NCBI GenBank assembly: GCA_017871115.1
Contig: JAFCIZ010000003.1
Span: 807,001-871,000 of the forward strand
Source of the DNA: Cunninghamella blakesleeana
Lineage: Eukaryota; Mucoromycota; Mucoromycetes; Mucorales; Cunninghamellaceae
DNA: 64,000 bases
Reading direction: 5' to 3'
Shown piece by piece: positions 51,949-63,191 of the stretch. Each line of letters starts with the position of its first letter. Position 1 is the stretch's first letter. A program made the translations under genes and the position numbers. The notes beneath the pieces were generated by a model that saw only the letters and a program-made list of their open reading frames with translations, ran no database searches and was not told where the DNA came from.

Positions 51949-52812
51949 ATGGGAGATCGTATGGCTATTGATGAAGGTAAATGAAGATTATTTATAAAGA
52001 AAAACAAAAAAATAAACTACCATTATATAATAATATTAATTTATATGTGTCATTACATTTTATTGTAATAACCATGTATTTTTTTTTTCTTTTCTCTACA
52101 AATAGAACCTAAAATATCTATTCGTGGAAGAGGTGGTCATTCAAATGGTCGTGATAGAATGGCATTAGATAACAGCTTGGAACCTGAAAGATGTAAATAT
52201 ACCAATATTCCTATTTTACTTTTATAAGATTTTTCAATAATATATATACATTATTATAATTATTATTTACACAAACTATTTTTTTTTATTTCTATTTTAA
52301 TATATTTCTAGCTATAGAAGGATGGATTATTATTGTACGCGGTATTCACGAAGAAGCTGATGAAGATTCTATAACTGAAAAATTTTCAGAGTTTGGAAAT
52401 ATTAAAAACATTAATCTTAATTTAGATCGTCGCACTGGTTATGTTAAGGTATGTGATTATTATTCGGGAAAAAAGATAATAAAATAGAGAAAAGGAATTA
52501 TAATACTAATAGTAATGACAATAATAAGTATGGTTTATAAAGTGATAATATCAATAATGAAAATGTACAAATTGAATGTTCATAGGAATAATGAATTCAT
52601 ATTTATTTTTATATTTATATTCTAATGACTCATAGGGATACGCATTAATCGAATATGAAACTCGTAGAGAAGCACAATTAGCTATAGATGATGTGAATGA
52701 TACCAAATTTTTAGGACAAAATTTAAAAGTAGACTTTGCATTTGTGAAAGGAACACCAAAAAGAGAAGATCGTCGAAGATCCAATAGAAATCGTAGTTTA
52801 AGCCCATCTTAA
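51949..52812 (+). CDS. RBM8A: Exon-junction complex core protein Y14/RBM8A
   Basis: Four exons, 51949-51976, 52106-52192, 52312-52448 and 52636-52812, give 142 aa. One RRM covers about residues 40-125 ([20 protein letters not shown], the RNP1-like [14 protein letters not shown]). An Arg/Ser-rich tail follows ([13 protein letters not shown]). Y14 pairs with MAGO and sits on spliced mRNA upstream of exon junctions, linking splicing to export and nonsense-mediated decay. Its presence fits the intron density of this genome. Confidence 0.95.
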
Positions 52813-53673
52813 ATTTTATACGTATATAACTACCATTATTCTTTTGTTGTTTATATATATTTATAAAATTAAAATTAAAAAAAAATCAAACTACCGTAGT
52901 AGTTGTGTACATTTTTTAAAAAAAGTAAAAGAAAAATAAAGTCTCGATAATAGCTATTAAAAAAAGCATTTAAAATAAAATGGAAATAATCAAACCAAAT
53001 GTAGTGGTTTAAGCCATTTTTTAGTAATAAAATTTTACATAAAATTTGTTATCTATTCAATCCGCAAGTTAGATAAATGGATATAAAACTATATTCGAAA
53101 CGTTTTTTAAAAAGAGAAAAAAAATTCACACTATTATTTTAATATTCATCATTTTATTTTTCAATATATATTATATACTTAGTGACTCGAAATTATTTAA
53201 TATCAAATATTCGTGATTTTCTGTTATAAATTACTCTATTTTAGTACTAATATAAGAAAGCATAGTATTTTTTTTTTTTTTTTTTGAGCACTCAGTATTC
53301 ATCAATATATATAAATACATGTAAAATAATATGCGTTCTGAAAAAATATTCAATAATGATGCTTTGACATATAATCTAAGCACTAAACACTACAATAAGA
53401 ATCATTGGATGGAAAAACAATTGCCGAATGAGCTTTTATTTATTGTATTCGAACCTTAATTTTTCTCATGTGTACGTAATAAAAATCTCTATATGGTAAT
53501 TAATGATGCATGCCATAAATAAAAATTGTATATCCGGATTCGTAATTCTCTATGTCTTTGAAATTAATTTTATCCCATAAAATAAAATGATTATATAAAG
53601 GATTGTTTTTTTTTTCTTTTCTTTATCATATTATTATCATTAAATTTTATCTAAACTAAACTAAATTAAAAAA
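52813..53673. other. Intergenic region between Y14 and the first aldo-keto reductase
   Basis: About 860 bp. It holds an F-box-like relic at 53409-53522, listed separately, and a 20-nt poly-T run near 53270. The rest is AT-rich with no further signal. Confidence 0.5.
53409..53522 (+). pseudogene. F-box protein relic
   Basis: An ATG opens MEKQLPNELLFIVFEP, which matches the start of fungal F-box domains (LPxELLxxIFE). A TAA stop follows at once. The same frame continues with FFSCVRNKNLYMV, similar to the F-box 'C..VCK.LY' half, and stops again. There is no further reading frame. It looks like the 5' stump of a dead F-box gene, consistent with two intact F-box genes 6-10 kb away. Confidence 0.4.
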
Positions 53674-54952
53674 ATGTCTGAAACTAAACAACAAGAACAA
53701 CAACTTCCACCTATGCAATATGTTAGATTTGGTAATACTGGATTAAAAGTATCACGTATTTGTTTAGGTTGTATGAGTTATGGCTCGAGTAAATGGTTTA
53801 ATTGGGTATTAGACGAAGAAGAATCTTTGAATATGATTGGAAAAGCCTATGATGCTGGAATTAATTTCTTTGACACTGCCAATCTCTACTCCAACGGTGA
53901 AAGTGAACGCGTTTTAGGTAAAGCCATTAAAAAATTCAATATGCCTAGAGGTCGTATCGTTGTTGCTACCAAATTTGCTCTCGCTGTTCATCCTAACATC
54001 GATGGTTTTGCCCCTCAACCTCATGGAGACTCCAATTTTATTAACCAATTTGGAGGTTCTCGGAAACATATCTTCGATGCTGTCGATGCCTCTTTAAAAA
54101 GATTGGATTTGGATTATATTGACTTGGTAAATATATATATATACATATACCAAAAATAAAAAGGATTAAAAGAATTTTTTTAATCAATTCTTTTTTTTTA
54201 ATAATATTATTATTTTTCTTGTTTTAAATATAGTATCAAATCCATAGAATGGACCCTGAAACTCCTTGGGAAGAAACAATGAGTGCTTTGAATGACCTTG
54301 TTAAGTCTGGAAAAGTTAGATATATTGGAGCTTCATCTATGCCAGCATGGCAATTCCAAAAAGCTAACAACATTGCCGAAAAAAATGGATGGGTCAAATT
54401 TGTATCAATGCAAAACTTGTATAATTTGATTTACCGCGAAGAGGAACGTGAAATGATCCCTTATTGTTTGGACCAAGGTATTGCTGGTATACCTTGGAGT
54501 CCCTTATCAGGAGGTTACTTAACTGGTAAAAATCGTAATACTGCTCGTTCTGAAGGTTGGGCCAGTATGATGAAATCTATCATACAAACTCGTGAAGAAA
54601 GCGATAATGAAGTGATACTTGATAAAGTGATTGAAATTGCTGAAAGTCATAAAGCTACACCTGCTCGAGTAAGTTTTTTTATTAAAAAAAAATTATAGTT
54701 AACAATTAAATTTATTCTACTCTATATCTGTATTTTAATCTATTGTTAAATTTTATGTTTTATTACTGTTATTAGGTTGCATTAGCTTGGTTATTTACTA
54801 AAAAATACGTCACTTCACCTATTTTAGGTATTAGCAAGGAAGCACACTTGTATGATTTACTCCAAGCTTTAGAATTAAAATTAACTGAAGAAGAGATCAA
54901 AAGTCTTGATGATCTATATGCCCCTAGATCCGTTATGCCCATGGGCATTTAA
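53674..54952 (+). CDS. Aldo-keto reductase, aryl-alcohol dehydrogenase-like, copy 1
   Basis: Three exons, 53674-54126, 54234-54668 and 54776-54952, give 354 aa. It is an aldo-keto reductase of the yeast YPL088W / AKR9-like type. NADPH-dependent reduction of aldehydes is the expected reaction, and the natural substrate is unknown. The catalytic tetrad is visible: Asp in FFDTAN, Tyr in LYSNGESE, Lys in VVATKF and His in YQIHRMDP. The cofactor part shows [12 protein letters not shown]. It is the upstream member of a tandem pair with an almost identical first intron. Copy-specific residues are concentrated in likely substrate loops ([28 protein letters not shown]). Confidence 0.93.
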
Positions 54953-55156
54953 ATGTATATTTTAATTGTTGTATCAATAATATTAATCGCAGTTGCCATT
55001 AAATTTTAATAAATAAATTTGTGCTTAAAAAACAAAACTGCTTTTGATATATATTTGTGGCTTTTTTATATTAAACAATGTTATTTTAAATAATATCATA
55101 AAAAAAGGATTATATATTGGTACACAGATATTAAAATAAATAAATTATAAGTTGTT

Positions 55157-55194
<38 letters not shown>

Positions 55195-57025
55195 ATTTTT
55201 CTTCATTGATGCAGACAACGAGTGATGGAAGATTCGATAAAAAATAAGTCAATCTGCTTTAATTTCAGCATATTATACTTCCATATAATCCCATTATATA
55301 TTATATAATATTTATTTTTGTACTATATGATATGTTAGCTATACATTATGTTTGTTTTCGCGTATACTTTTTTCAACGATTTTTTTATTTATTATATTTC
55401 GCTCTTCTCATTATCATTTAGTTATTATCATGGTTTATATTAACTAAGCTAATTATGAAATATATATGTATATGTGTATGTACCCGTTTATATTCTTTTT
55501 ATATAATATTAGGCCATTATTAATAACAATAAAAAAGTTCCAACTCGTGTTCACCGAGATATATCTTTTTGTTCAGAAGGTCAAAACTTTTTTCAATATT
55601 GGAAGTACATGAATTTTTATAGTTGAAGGAAATACATATAAAGTAGGCAAATTAATTGTTGAAGTTGTTAAATAGATTAGTGAAATAGTATGATATAATA
55701 TTTATTAATACAGTGTTGTAAGCTTAATATTAATTAAAAAAAAACAATCAAAAGTTTCTTTATCGAATAAAAAATATTGAAAATTTATGAATTATATTCA
55801 ATATGAAGGTTGACCAAGTTTTTAACTTTAATAGATTAGTTTAAGAGTTTATCTTTTTGAATAGTAAATTTTTATTAATGGTTATAATGAAAAAATAAGG
55901 CAATACAAAACTTTCTTTTATCTAAAAACAAAAAAAAAAAAATTAAGTGAAATAAAGAAGAAAAAATAATAAAGGACAAGCAAAATATATGAAAAAGAAA
56001 ATAGGTGGAAAGCAAAAGGAAATCCAAAACTTAGGTTATAAAATAAATAAAACCTTGCGAATTTTTTTATAATTGAGATAATTTTTCTTTTTTCTTTTTA
56101 ATCTTTATTATCTATATTATTTTTTATAAAATCAAGATATATATGAATTCTTTATATTTTAAATACACATAACAAAGTACTATAGTTAATTAAAACAACA
56201 AACATTATATATACCAAAGACGAAAAAGGTCAGTCTAGCTCTGCAATATTAGTATTTGTCAGTACAATATAAAAAAGTATTTTTATACTCGATGTAAAAT
56301 TTTATTTATCAGTATTTTCAATACATACAATGATTTGAGCAAAAGTAATATAAAACTATTATAAAAAGAAAAGAAAGAAGGAAAGAAGGAAAGAAAAACA
56401 GGTTGGTTGGTACTTTTTTTATATTCGGTAAAATAATTTAACAGATTTTACGACCAAAAAATTGCACTATTATTGTTACTCAAAAATAAAATGATTTTTA
56501 TTCCAATTTATAATTCTCATATGCAATACCTATTGATTTTGCTTAATATACCCTCAACAATGGTCTTAAGCATTGTAAAGGCTCTACAATATACGTTTCA
56601 GACTTGGATACTTAATTGCAAATATGATTATCCAACATAAAAAGAATTAATAATAATTTCTGGGAGGGAGGAGGTTCTATATATAATTATATAAATATAT
56701 ATAAATTTAAAAATATTAAGAAAATAATTATACACACTAATACTTCTTAAATTTTTCTATTCATTACTATATAGAAAATTAGATATTTAAGTGGGTAAGA
56801 GAAAATACATGTCGACTTTCCTTTTTTATCTTACAATTCGTGGTTTCATGTCAGAATTGGAGGTAACTGTGTTTGAAATTTGACATCAAGTAATAACCTT
56901 ATATTTTCTATCTTTATTTTTTTTATTTATTTTTTTAAAAAAACTCTTTGTTTATTTTACTTTTATTTATTTATTTATTTATATAAATACATACTATAAC
57001 CATTATAATTTAATAACAAACTAAC
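54953..57025. other. Intergenic region between the two aldo-keto reductases
   Basis: About 2.1 kb. It has a 35-nt poly-T run at 55159-55193. A coding-like stretch at 55513-55626 begins right after an intron-like ATATTAG and ends in a stop. A 49-codon open frame starts near 56491. No intact gene is recognised. A small (GAAAGAAG)-like purine repeat lies near 56370. Confidence 0.45.
55159..55193. repeat. Poly-T tract (35 nt)
   Basis: The longest homopolymer in the window, about 200 bp beyond the first aldo-keto reductase. A poly-A tail of a retro-inserted sequence on the minus strand is possible, but I see no retrocopy beside it. Confidence 0.9.
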
Positions 57026-58304
57026 ATGTCTGAAAATATGCAGCAAGAACAACAACTTCCACCTATGCAATATGTTAGATTTGGTAATACTGGATTAAAA
57101 GTATCACGTATTTGTTTAGGTTGTATGGGATTTGGTTCAAGCAAATGGTTTAATTGGGTATTAGACGAAGAAGAATCTTTGAATATGATTGGAAAAGCCT
57201 ATGATGCTGGAATTAACTTCTTTGACACTGCCAATATGTATTCCAACGGTGAAAGTGAACGCGTTTTAGGTAAAGCCATTAAAAAATTCAATATGCCTAG
57301 AGGTCGTATCGTTGTTGCTACCAAATTTCTCGGCGTTGTTCACCCTAACATTGATGGTTTTGAACACCAACCTCATAAAAATCCTGCCTTTGTTAATCAA
57401 TTTGGTGCTTCCCGTAAACATATCTTCGATGCTGTCGATGCCTCTTTGAAGAGATTGGATTTGGATTATATTGACTTGGTAAATATATATATACATATAC
57501 CAAAAAATAAAAAGGATTAAAAGAATTTTTTTAATCAATTCTTTTTTTTTAATAATATTATTATTTTTCTTGTTTTAAATATAGTATCAAATCCATAGAA
57601 TGGACCCTGAAACTCCTTGGGAAGAAACAATGAGTGCTTTGAATGACCTTGTTAAGTCTGGAAAAGTTAGATATATTGGAGCTTCATCTATGCCAGCATG
57701 GCAATTCCAAAAAGCTAACAACATTGCCGAAAAAAATGGATGGGTCAAATTTGTATCAATGCAAAACTTGTATAATTTGATTTACCGCGAAGAGGAACGT
57801 GAAATGATCCCTTATTGTTTGGACCAAGGTATTGCTGGTATGATCTGGAGTCCCTTATCAGGAGGTTACTTAACCGGTAAAAATCGTAATACTGCTCGTT
57901 CTGAAATGTGGACTTATATGATGAAGTCTATTATTCCAGTTCGTGAAGATAGAGATAATGAAGTGATACTTGATAAAGTGATTGAAATTGCTGAAAGTCG
58001 TAAAGCTACACCTGCTCGAGTAAGTGTTTCCTTTTTTCAAATAAAAAACAATAAGTTCCTTTTAATTTATCTATACTGTGACTCAATATTAACATTTTAC
58101 TTTTTTTAATATCTATATTCTAATTAGGTTGCATTAGCTTGGTTATTTACTAAAAAGTATACCACTTCACCAATCTTAGGTATTTACAAAGAAGCCCATT
58201 TGTATGATTTACTTCAAGCTTTAGAATTAAAATTAACCGAAGAAGAAATCAAAAGTCTTGATGATTTATATGTTCCTAGGTCTGTTATGCCAATGACCTC
58301 TTAA
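57026..58304 (+). CDS. Aldo-keto reductase, aryl-alcohol dehydrogenase-like, copy 2
   Basis: Three exons, 57026-57478, 57585-58019 and 58128-58304, again 354 aa and the same exon sizes as copy 1. The tetrad Asp, Tyr (MYSNGESE), Lys and His is intact. Differences from copy 1 cluster in [31 protein letters not shown], the loop after NTARSEMW, and the last residues ([10 protein letters not shown]). Intron 1 and the first 257 nt of exon 2 are nearly or wholly identical to copy 1, while intron 2 is unrelated. This points to tandem duplication followed by partial gene conversion and functional divergence. Confidence 0.93.
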
Positions 58305-59483
58305 ATAAAAACGCTTTTGTATTTTGGCTATTTTTTAAATAAATAAATAAAAATAAACATAGATAATATAATTTATATTTATAATTTAAGATATATGGTG
58401 GAAATAAGCTATTAATTACATTTTAAACCCCGGTAACCAATAAAAATTATTTATAATATTTGCTTTACTTTTATAGTATAATAAAACTCTAGAATAAAAG
58501 AAGTATAAAAAAGAAAAATAATCGTTTTTACAAAATACTTACCTTCTAATTTTGTAACACATATGTATTTTCCACTACTTTTCCATAAAATTCAATCCTC
58601 AATAGAAATATGGATTTTCATTTTATCGATTCTTTTATTTTATTAAAATACATAATTAAATATGATTCTATGCAAGTCTCTTAATGTGTTAACAATAATT
58701 TTTTGTTAAAACCAATTACCGAATGTAGTATTCTTAGTTTTAATCATTGGTTTAATATTGTTTGATTAAATTTTATTCATTTTGATTATTTTATTTATTT
58801 ATTTTTTTGTATAAAATCGAGTTATTGGTACATTATTCATAAGGAAATCAATTGTTTAATCGAGAGTACTAACATATTGAATAGTTTTTTCAACTTTTTA
58901 AAAAATAAACGAATAAAATAACATCTTATTTTATGTTTCTACAGTTATTAGATTTCTTTATTTCGTATTTTTGTTTTTAAATAAAAATACATACCTAGAT
59001 ATAAATTAATTACTCTTGGCTATTATTTGCGGAAATAAAAAACAAATCTACTAAGCCCATTTTATAAAAAACCTTTTTTACTATACTGCTGACTATAATG
59101 TTGGTAATAAATTTATATTAATGTGTTCAATGATTAATAGATACATTGCAATATTTTTTTTTAAAGTTTTGGTGTAAGGTTTCTATACATAAAATTTCAT
59201 TGGTAAGAATATGATTTGCTAATTTAGAAGTTTAAAGTCAACTATATTTTCATGAATTATGACCAAAAATAATGTAGAGAAATGAAAAAATGATTATTTT
59301 TTTAAAAATAAATCCTTTTTTGGGTTATTTATTCCAAAAAAAAAGAAAATAGAAGACGGATTTTAAAAACATTTAAAGTTAATTTTTCTTCCCTCAACTT
59401 CTTCCTTTTTTTTTTAATAAAAAATTTAAAAAATAAATCAAGCTTTACTTTTTTTTTCAACAATGTCATAAATCTATTTCGTA
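58305..59483. other. Intergenic region upstream of the F-box/LRR gene
   Basis: About 1.2 kb of AT-rich DNA. No gene, RNA or repeat array seen. Confidence 0.55.
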
Positions 59484-61439
59484 ATGGATTCATTGCCTAA
59501 AGAAATTATTCATATTATTTATTCTCATTTACCACAAAAGAGTATAGCAAGATGTACATTACTTTGTAAGTCTTTATATCAAGCAACCCGGGTTCCTAAA
59601 TTGTATTACTCCATTAAGATTGTTAACTATCAGCAACTCATCGCTTTTTTGCAAATGGCAACTACTACTAAAATAAACGATATTTTTGTTGGGAATTTTG
59701 TGCGTTATTTATATTTAGAAGATCTTTTTACAATACAATCAGAAATACCTATAAGTGATGTGTTCGATTTACATGAAGCCTGTCCTAATCTACAATATAT
59801 TGATACTTTAAGTACAGATTTAAAAGAAGCAAGGAATGGATTTCCTTGTTGGCAAAAATTAACTCATATGAATTCTTGGGTGACCATTTATGATAAATCT
59901 TGGTATCTCCATCGACAGCAACAACCACAGCCACAGCAACAATCACAGCCACAACAGCAACCTAATGAAGTAATAAATCCAATTATTAATCTTGATCTAT
60001 ATCTAGCAAGTTATGAAGATAAAATTATGGAAATAAAATATAAAGAGCAATTCAGCTTTTATAACAAAAGCAGTAATAATCTTGGGTCATCATCTTTCCT
60101 TTCATTTACATCAAATTGGAACAATTTAACAAGTTTGACACTCATCTTTGGATACTTAGCTTCCTTTGAGCGATGTATCATCAATGATCACACTTTTGAA
60201 TCCATTCATCAAACTTGTCCATCGCTTAAAGAACTTACTATGGATGATCTTGAATTATTTATATCTGACGATTATTTATGCTTCCACCAGCTTGTCACAT
60301 CTTGCAATACACTTACTTTACTTCGTCTTCGTAGGTGTACCATTATGAATTCTGAAATTCTCGATTATTTTTTAAAAAAATACCCTCGTCTAACAACATT
60401 GGATTTCCGTTTAGAAATGAACGATGATGATATTCCTGATGGATTTGGGCCCTCTTTCTTTAACCTAATCAGCAATCTTTACCATTTAAAGCACCTTATC
60501 ATAATTTATTTCGACAGTCTTCGTTGCACAAGTTATATTGACCATTTCCAGCCCAGCGACTGCTTTTTTCCTCATGCAGAATTTCGGCAATGGTACTTAA
60601 ATTCACCTCATCAAATTCAAACCTTACGGTACCCTTATCCTTTAAGTTTACCTTTACAATTGGATAATAACCAACAAATAAGTGAAAATAATGATAAAAA
60701 TAACGGCTCACCCACATTATATCTCCGCCAAGAACACACATTAATTGATGATTTATTTTTTAAAAATGAAAATAAAAGTAAAGCGGCATCAATGCTTACT
60801 TTCTTAATTGTTGATGGTCGCCGAGAACAACGTACTTTTTATCCTATCAGCAATTATTTAAACATCTTCTCTAACTTAAAACGATTGGAATTATTTTACG
60901 ATTATCTATGTGATTTTAAAGTAGAAAACAATCAAGTGATATCACCTTCAGCCATATATCCACTAGAAGAATTAGAAATATACAATTGCCATATACATTT
61001 AAATGCAGAGTTGTCTACACTTTTCAAAAAATGTCCACGATTAAAAGTTATGCACTGGAAACAAGTTTTTTTTTCTATCAATTATGGAAATCTTTCATTT
61101 AGACGCCTTGGTAATAATATAAAAATGGATGATATCATAAATTAAAGATAGTGTTAATAATAATTTTAATTTTTTATTGTGTTCTATTTTTTTTTCTTAT
61201 TTTTTTTTAAAAAAATAGATTTGAATAGGGGTACACTTGAAATACTTGTTGATTTTAAGCATTTGGATCTGGAAAAAATATATATGGAAACTATCACTAT
61301 AAATGAAAAAAAGGCTAAAATTATAATAAACGAAGTAAGGCAAAATGATATAAAAGATACAATAACATCATCGTCAAATGAATATGAATCTATATTACAA
61401 CTGGATTGTAGATCTGTAGATTTGATTCAAATAAAATAA
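59484..61439 (+). CDS. F-box protein with leucine-rich-repeat-like body
   Basis: Two exons, 59484-61110 and 61219-61439, give 615 aa. The N-terminal F-box is clear (MDSLPKEIIHIIYSHLPQKS, CTLLCKSLYQATR). The rest has irregular leucine-rich repeats (LKELTMDDLELF, LTLLRLRRCTI, LTTLDFRLEM, LKHLIIIYFDSL). A Gln/Pro-rich run lies near residue 150. Such proteins recruit substrates to SCF ubiquitin ligases through Skp1; the target is unknown. Splicing at CTTG|GTAATA removes 108 nt and continues as RRLDLNRGTLEILVDFKHLD, a further repeat. Without splicing the protein would stop after eleven more residues. Confidence 0.85.
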
Positions 61440-61913
61440 TAATGATTATTATTTTCCAATATATTAATTATTAAAGAGTTTTCGCTTTCTTTCTTTTATA
61501 CTATGTAAATAATGATATATACTATTTATTTTGAATTTTCTTCATTAAAAGTTTGTATTTTATAATAATTATCACAGTTAAAATTATTGCACTTTAATAA
61601 TAATAATAGTGATAAGGTTCTAAATTAACTATGTATCTGTCAAATCAATGTAGTTATAAAATAACTGAATATTATTAAATAATTTTATTAAAAAAAGAAG
61701 TGTTACATGATTATTATTTTTATATTGATGTTTTTTTGTGGGGGACTTATTACAATGTTAAGATTATTTTATAATTATTATTACGACTTTAATAGTAATG
61801 TGTATATCAAGAAGTAAAAAAAAAAATGAAAATGCAATGAAAATGAAGAGAACAAATAAAGAGAAAAAAAAAGCTATACCAATAAATTAATCATTCTATT
61901 ATTATTTATATAA
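61440..61913. other. Convergent gap between the F-box gene and EMG1
   Basis: About 470 bp of AT-rich 3' sequence for two convergent genes. No other signal. Confidence 0.6.
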
Positions 61914-62143
61914 TTAAATGATACCCCATAGTTCCTCAACAGCACAAGCAATTTTACCACAAGCTACTGAAGCAGATAATGAATAATCCGAGACACTAAT
62001 TTTTTCATCAACATACGAATCAGCAAAGTCATCTGTACCATGAGCCATGGAACCAATAGCTACTACAATATTTTTATCACTTGGAATTGTTGGCATATAT
62101 TCTGATAATTTTACTGTTGGTGCATCCCATGAAAGAGCTATAT

Positions 62144-62179
<36 letters not shown>

Positions 62180-62945
62180 TTCACTGATCGTTTCTCTTTT
62201 GTTTTTCCTATTATTTTTTTCATTTTCAAAAACTAATTCAATTTTCATCTAGTATCTTCTATTTTAATTATTTATTTTACCAATCTTATGACAGTTTGTG
62301 GGTAAATATTTTGTCACTGGGTTTTCTACAACTCGTAATAATTTTTCTTGACCATTAACAGCACGAATACTAAGTTTATGAAGAAGTTGCACTATAAATA
62401 TAATTAGATAAATGAATAAGCATATAGATACGAGCATATATACCTATATATAACTTACCCATTAAACCAGCAAAACGTTTAAAAGTACGTGGAATACGGA
62501 TATGAGGATTGACTTCAATAAGGACATTTTTTTGGGTATGTATAAATACTTGCAATAAACCAGCTTTATTAAGAGGACTATCCAATAAAGTAAGTAAGCA
62601 TTGATGTGTAATGTCGGGTCTAGCTTCATATGTTTCCCGACCTGTCTTTTTCAAGATATGTAAATGATCATCCACATTCAATAATTGATAGTGACCTTCC
62701 TTATTTTTTCCAATCTTTAATGTTTCTAATGTTGCTCCTTCCAAAATAACAATTAATCTTCTTGCTTTTTCTTTTTCCAACATGGTTTTAGGTACTTTGG
62801 GTGCTTGTGGTACCATATGAATATCTACATTATTATTATTTTCACGAGTTGTTCCAACTCGAATACGCTTAGCTTCTCCATTGTCATTGTTATTATTATC
62901 TGATTGAGTGGTAGATTCGTTACTTCTTTTTAATTGACTTGACAT
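61914..62945 (-). CDS. EMG1: rRNA N1-pseudouridine methyltransferase EMG1/NEP1
   Basis: Three exons from right to left, 62459-62945, 62281-62391 and 61914-62137, give 273 aa. After an Asn-rich N-terminus the SPOUT-type domain shows [61 protein letters not shown] and the SAM-binding end with [10 protein letters not shown] and [20 protein letters not shown]1 methylates a pseudouridine in 18S rRNA and is needed for 40S subunit biogenesis in the nucleolus. It is divergent from the F-box/ankyrin gene across 246 bp. Intron 2 holds an (AT)n run. Confidence 0.95.
62143..62176. repeat. (AT)n microsatellite in EMG1 intron
   Basis: An AT dinucleotide run just inside the 3' acceptor side of EMG1 intron 2. 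Confidence 0.85.
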
Positions 62946-63191
62946 GATAAAAAATGTTATAATAGAACTAAGTATAGAAAATATAAAAGTAATATACTAA
63001 TAGAAACAAGAAGGAAAAAAAAAAAGGTACTTAAAAAAAAAATGTTAACTGCATAATTTTTTAGTGGCTAAGTGAAAAAAAAGTCATTTCGGAATTTGGT
63101 TTTTTTTCGGTGATCAATTTTTTAAAGTATGTCAAAATGGAAAAAGTGAATTTTTCTCCTCTTTTTATAGTATATATATACGTATATTATT
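62946..63191. promoter_or_regulatory. Divergent promoter EMG1 / F-box-ankyrin gene
   Basis: 246 bp separate the two start codons. The gap has poly-A tracts on one side and TATAGTATATATATACG near the right-hand start. Co-regulation is not shown. Confidence 0.45.

Noticed and set aside
53440..53460. tRNA-like B box (GGTTCGAAT on the minus strand)
   Set aside because: No pairing T-stem, A box or acceptor stem around it.
55159..55193. Poly-T as the trace of a retrotransposon insertion
   Set aside because: No retrocopy, target-site duplication or reverse-transcriptase remnant is visible nearby.
61111..61145. F-box/LRR protein ending at 61145
   Set aside because: A phase-1 intron from 61111 to 61218 joins cleanly to 73 further residues with repeat-like sequence.
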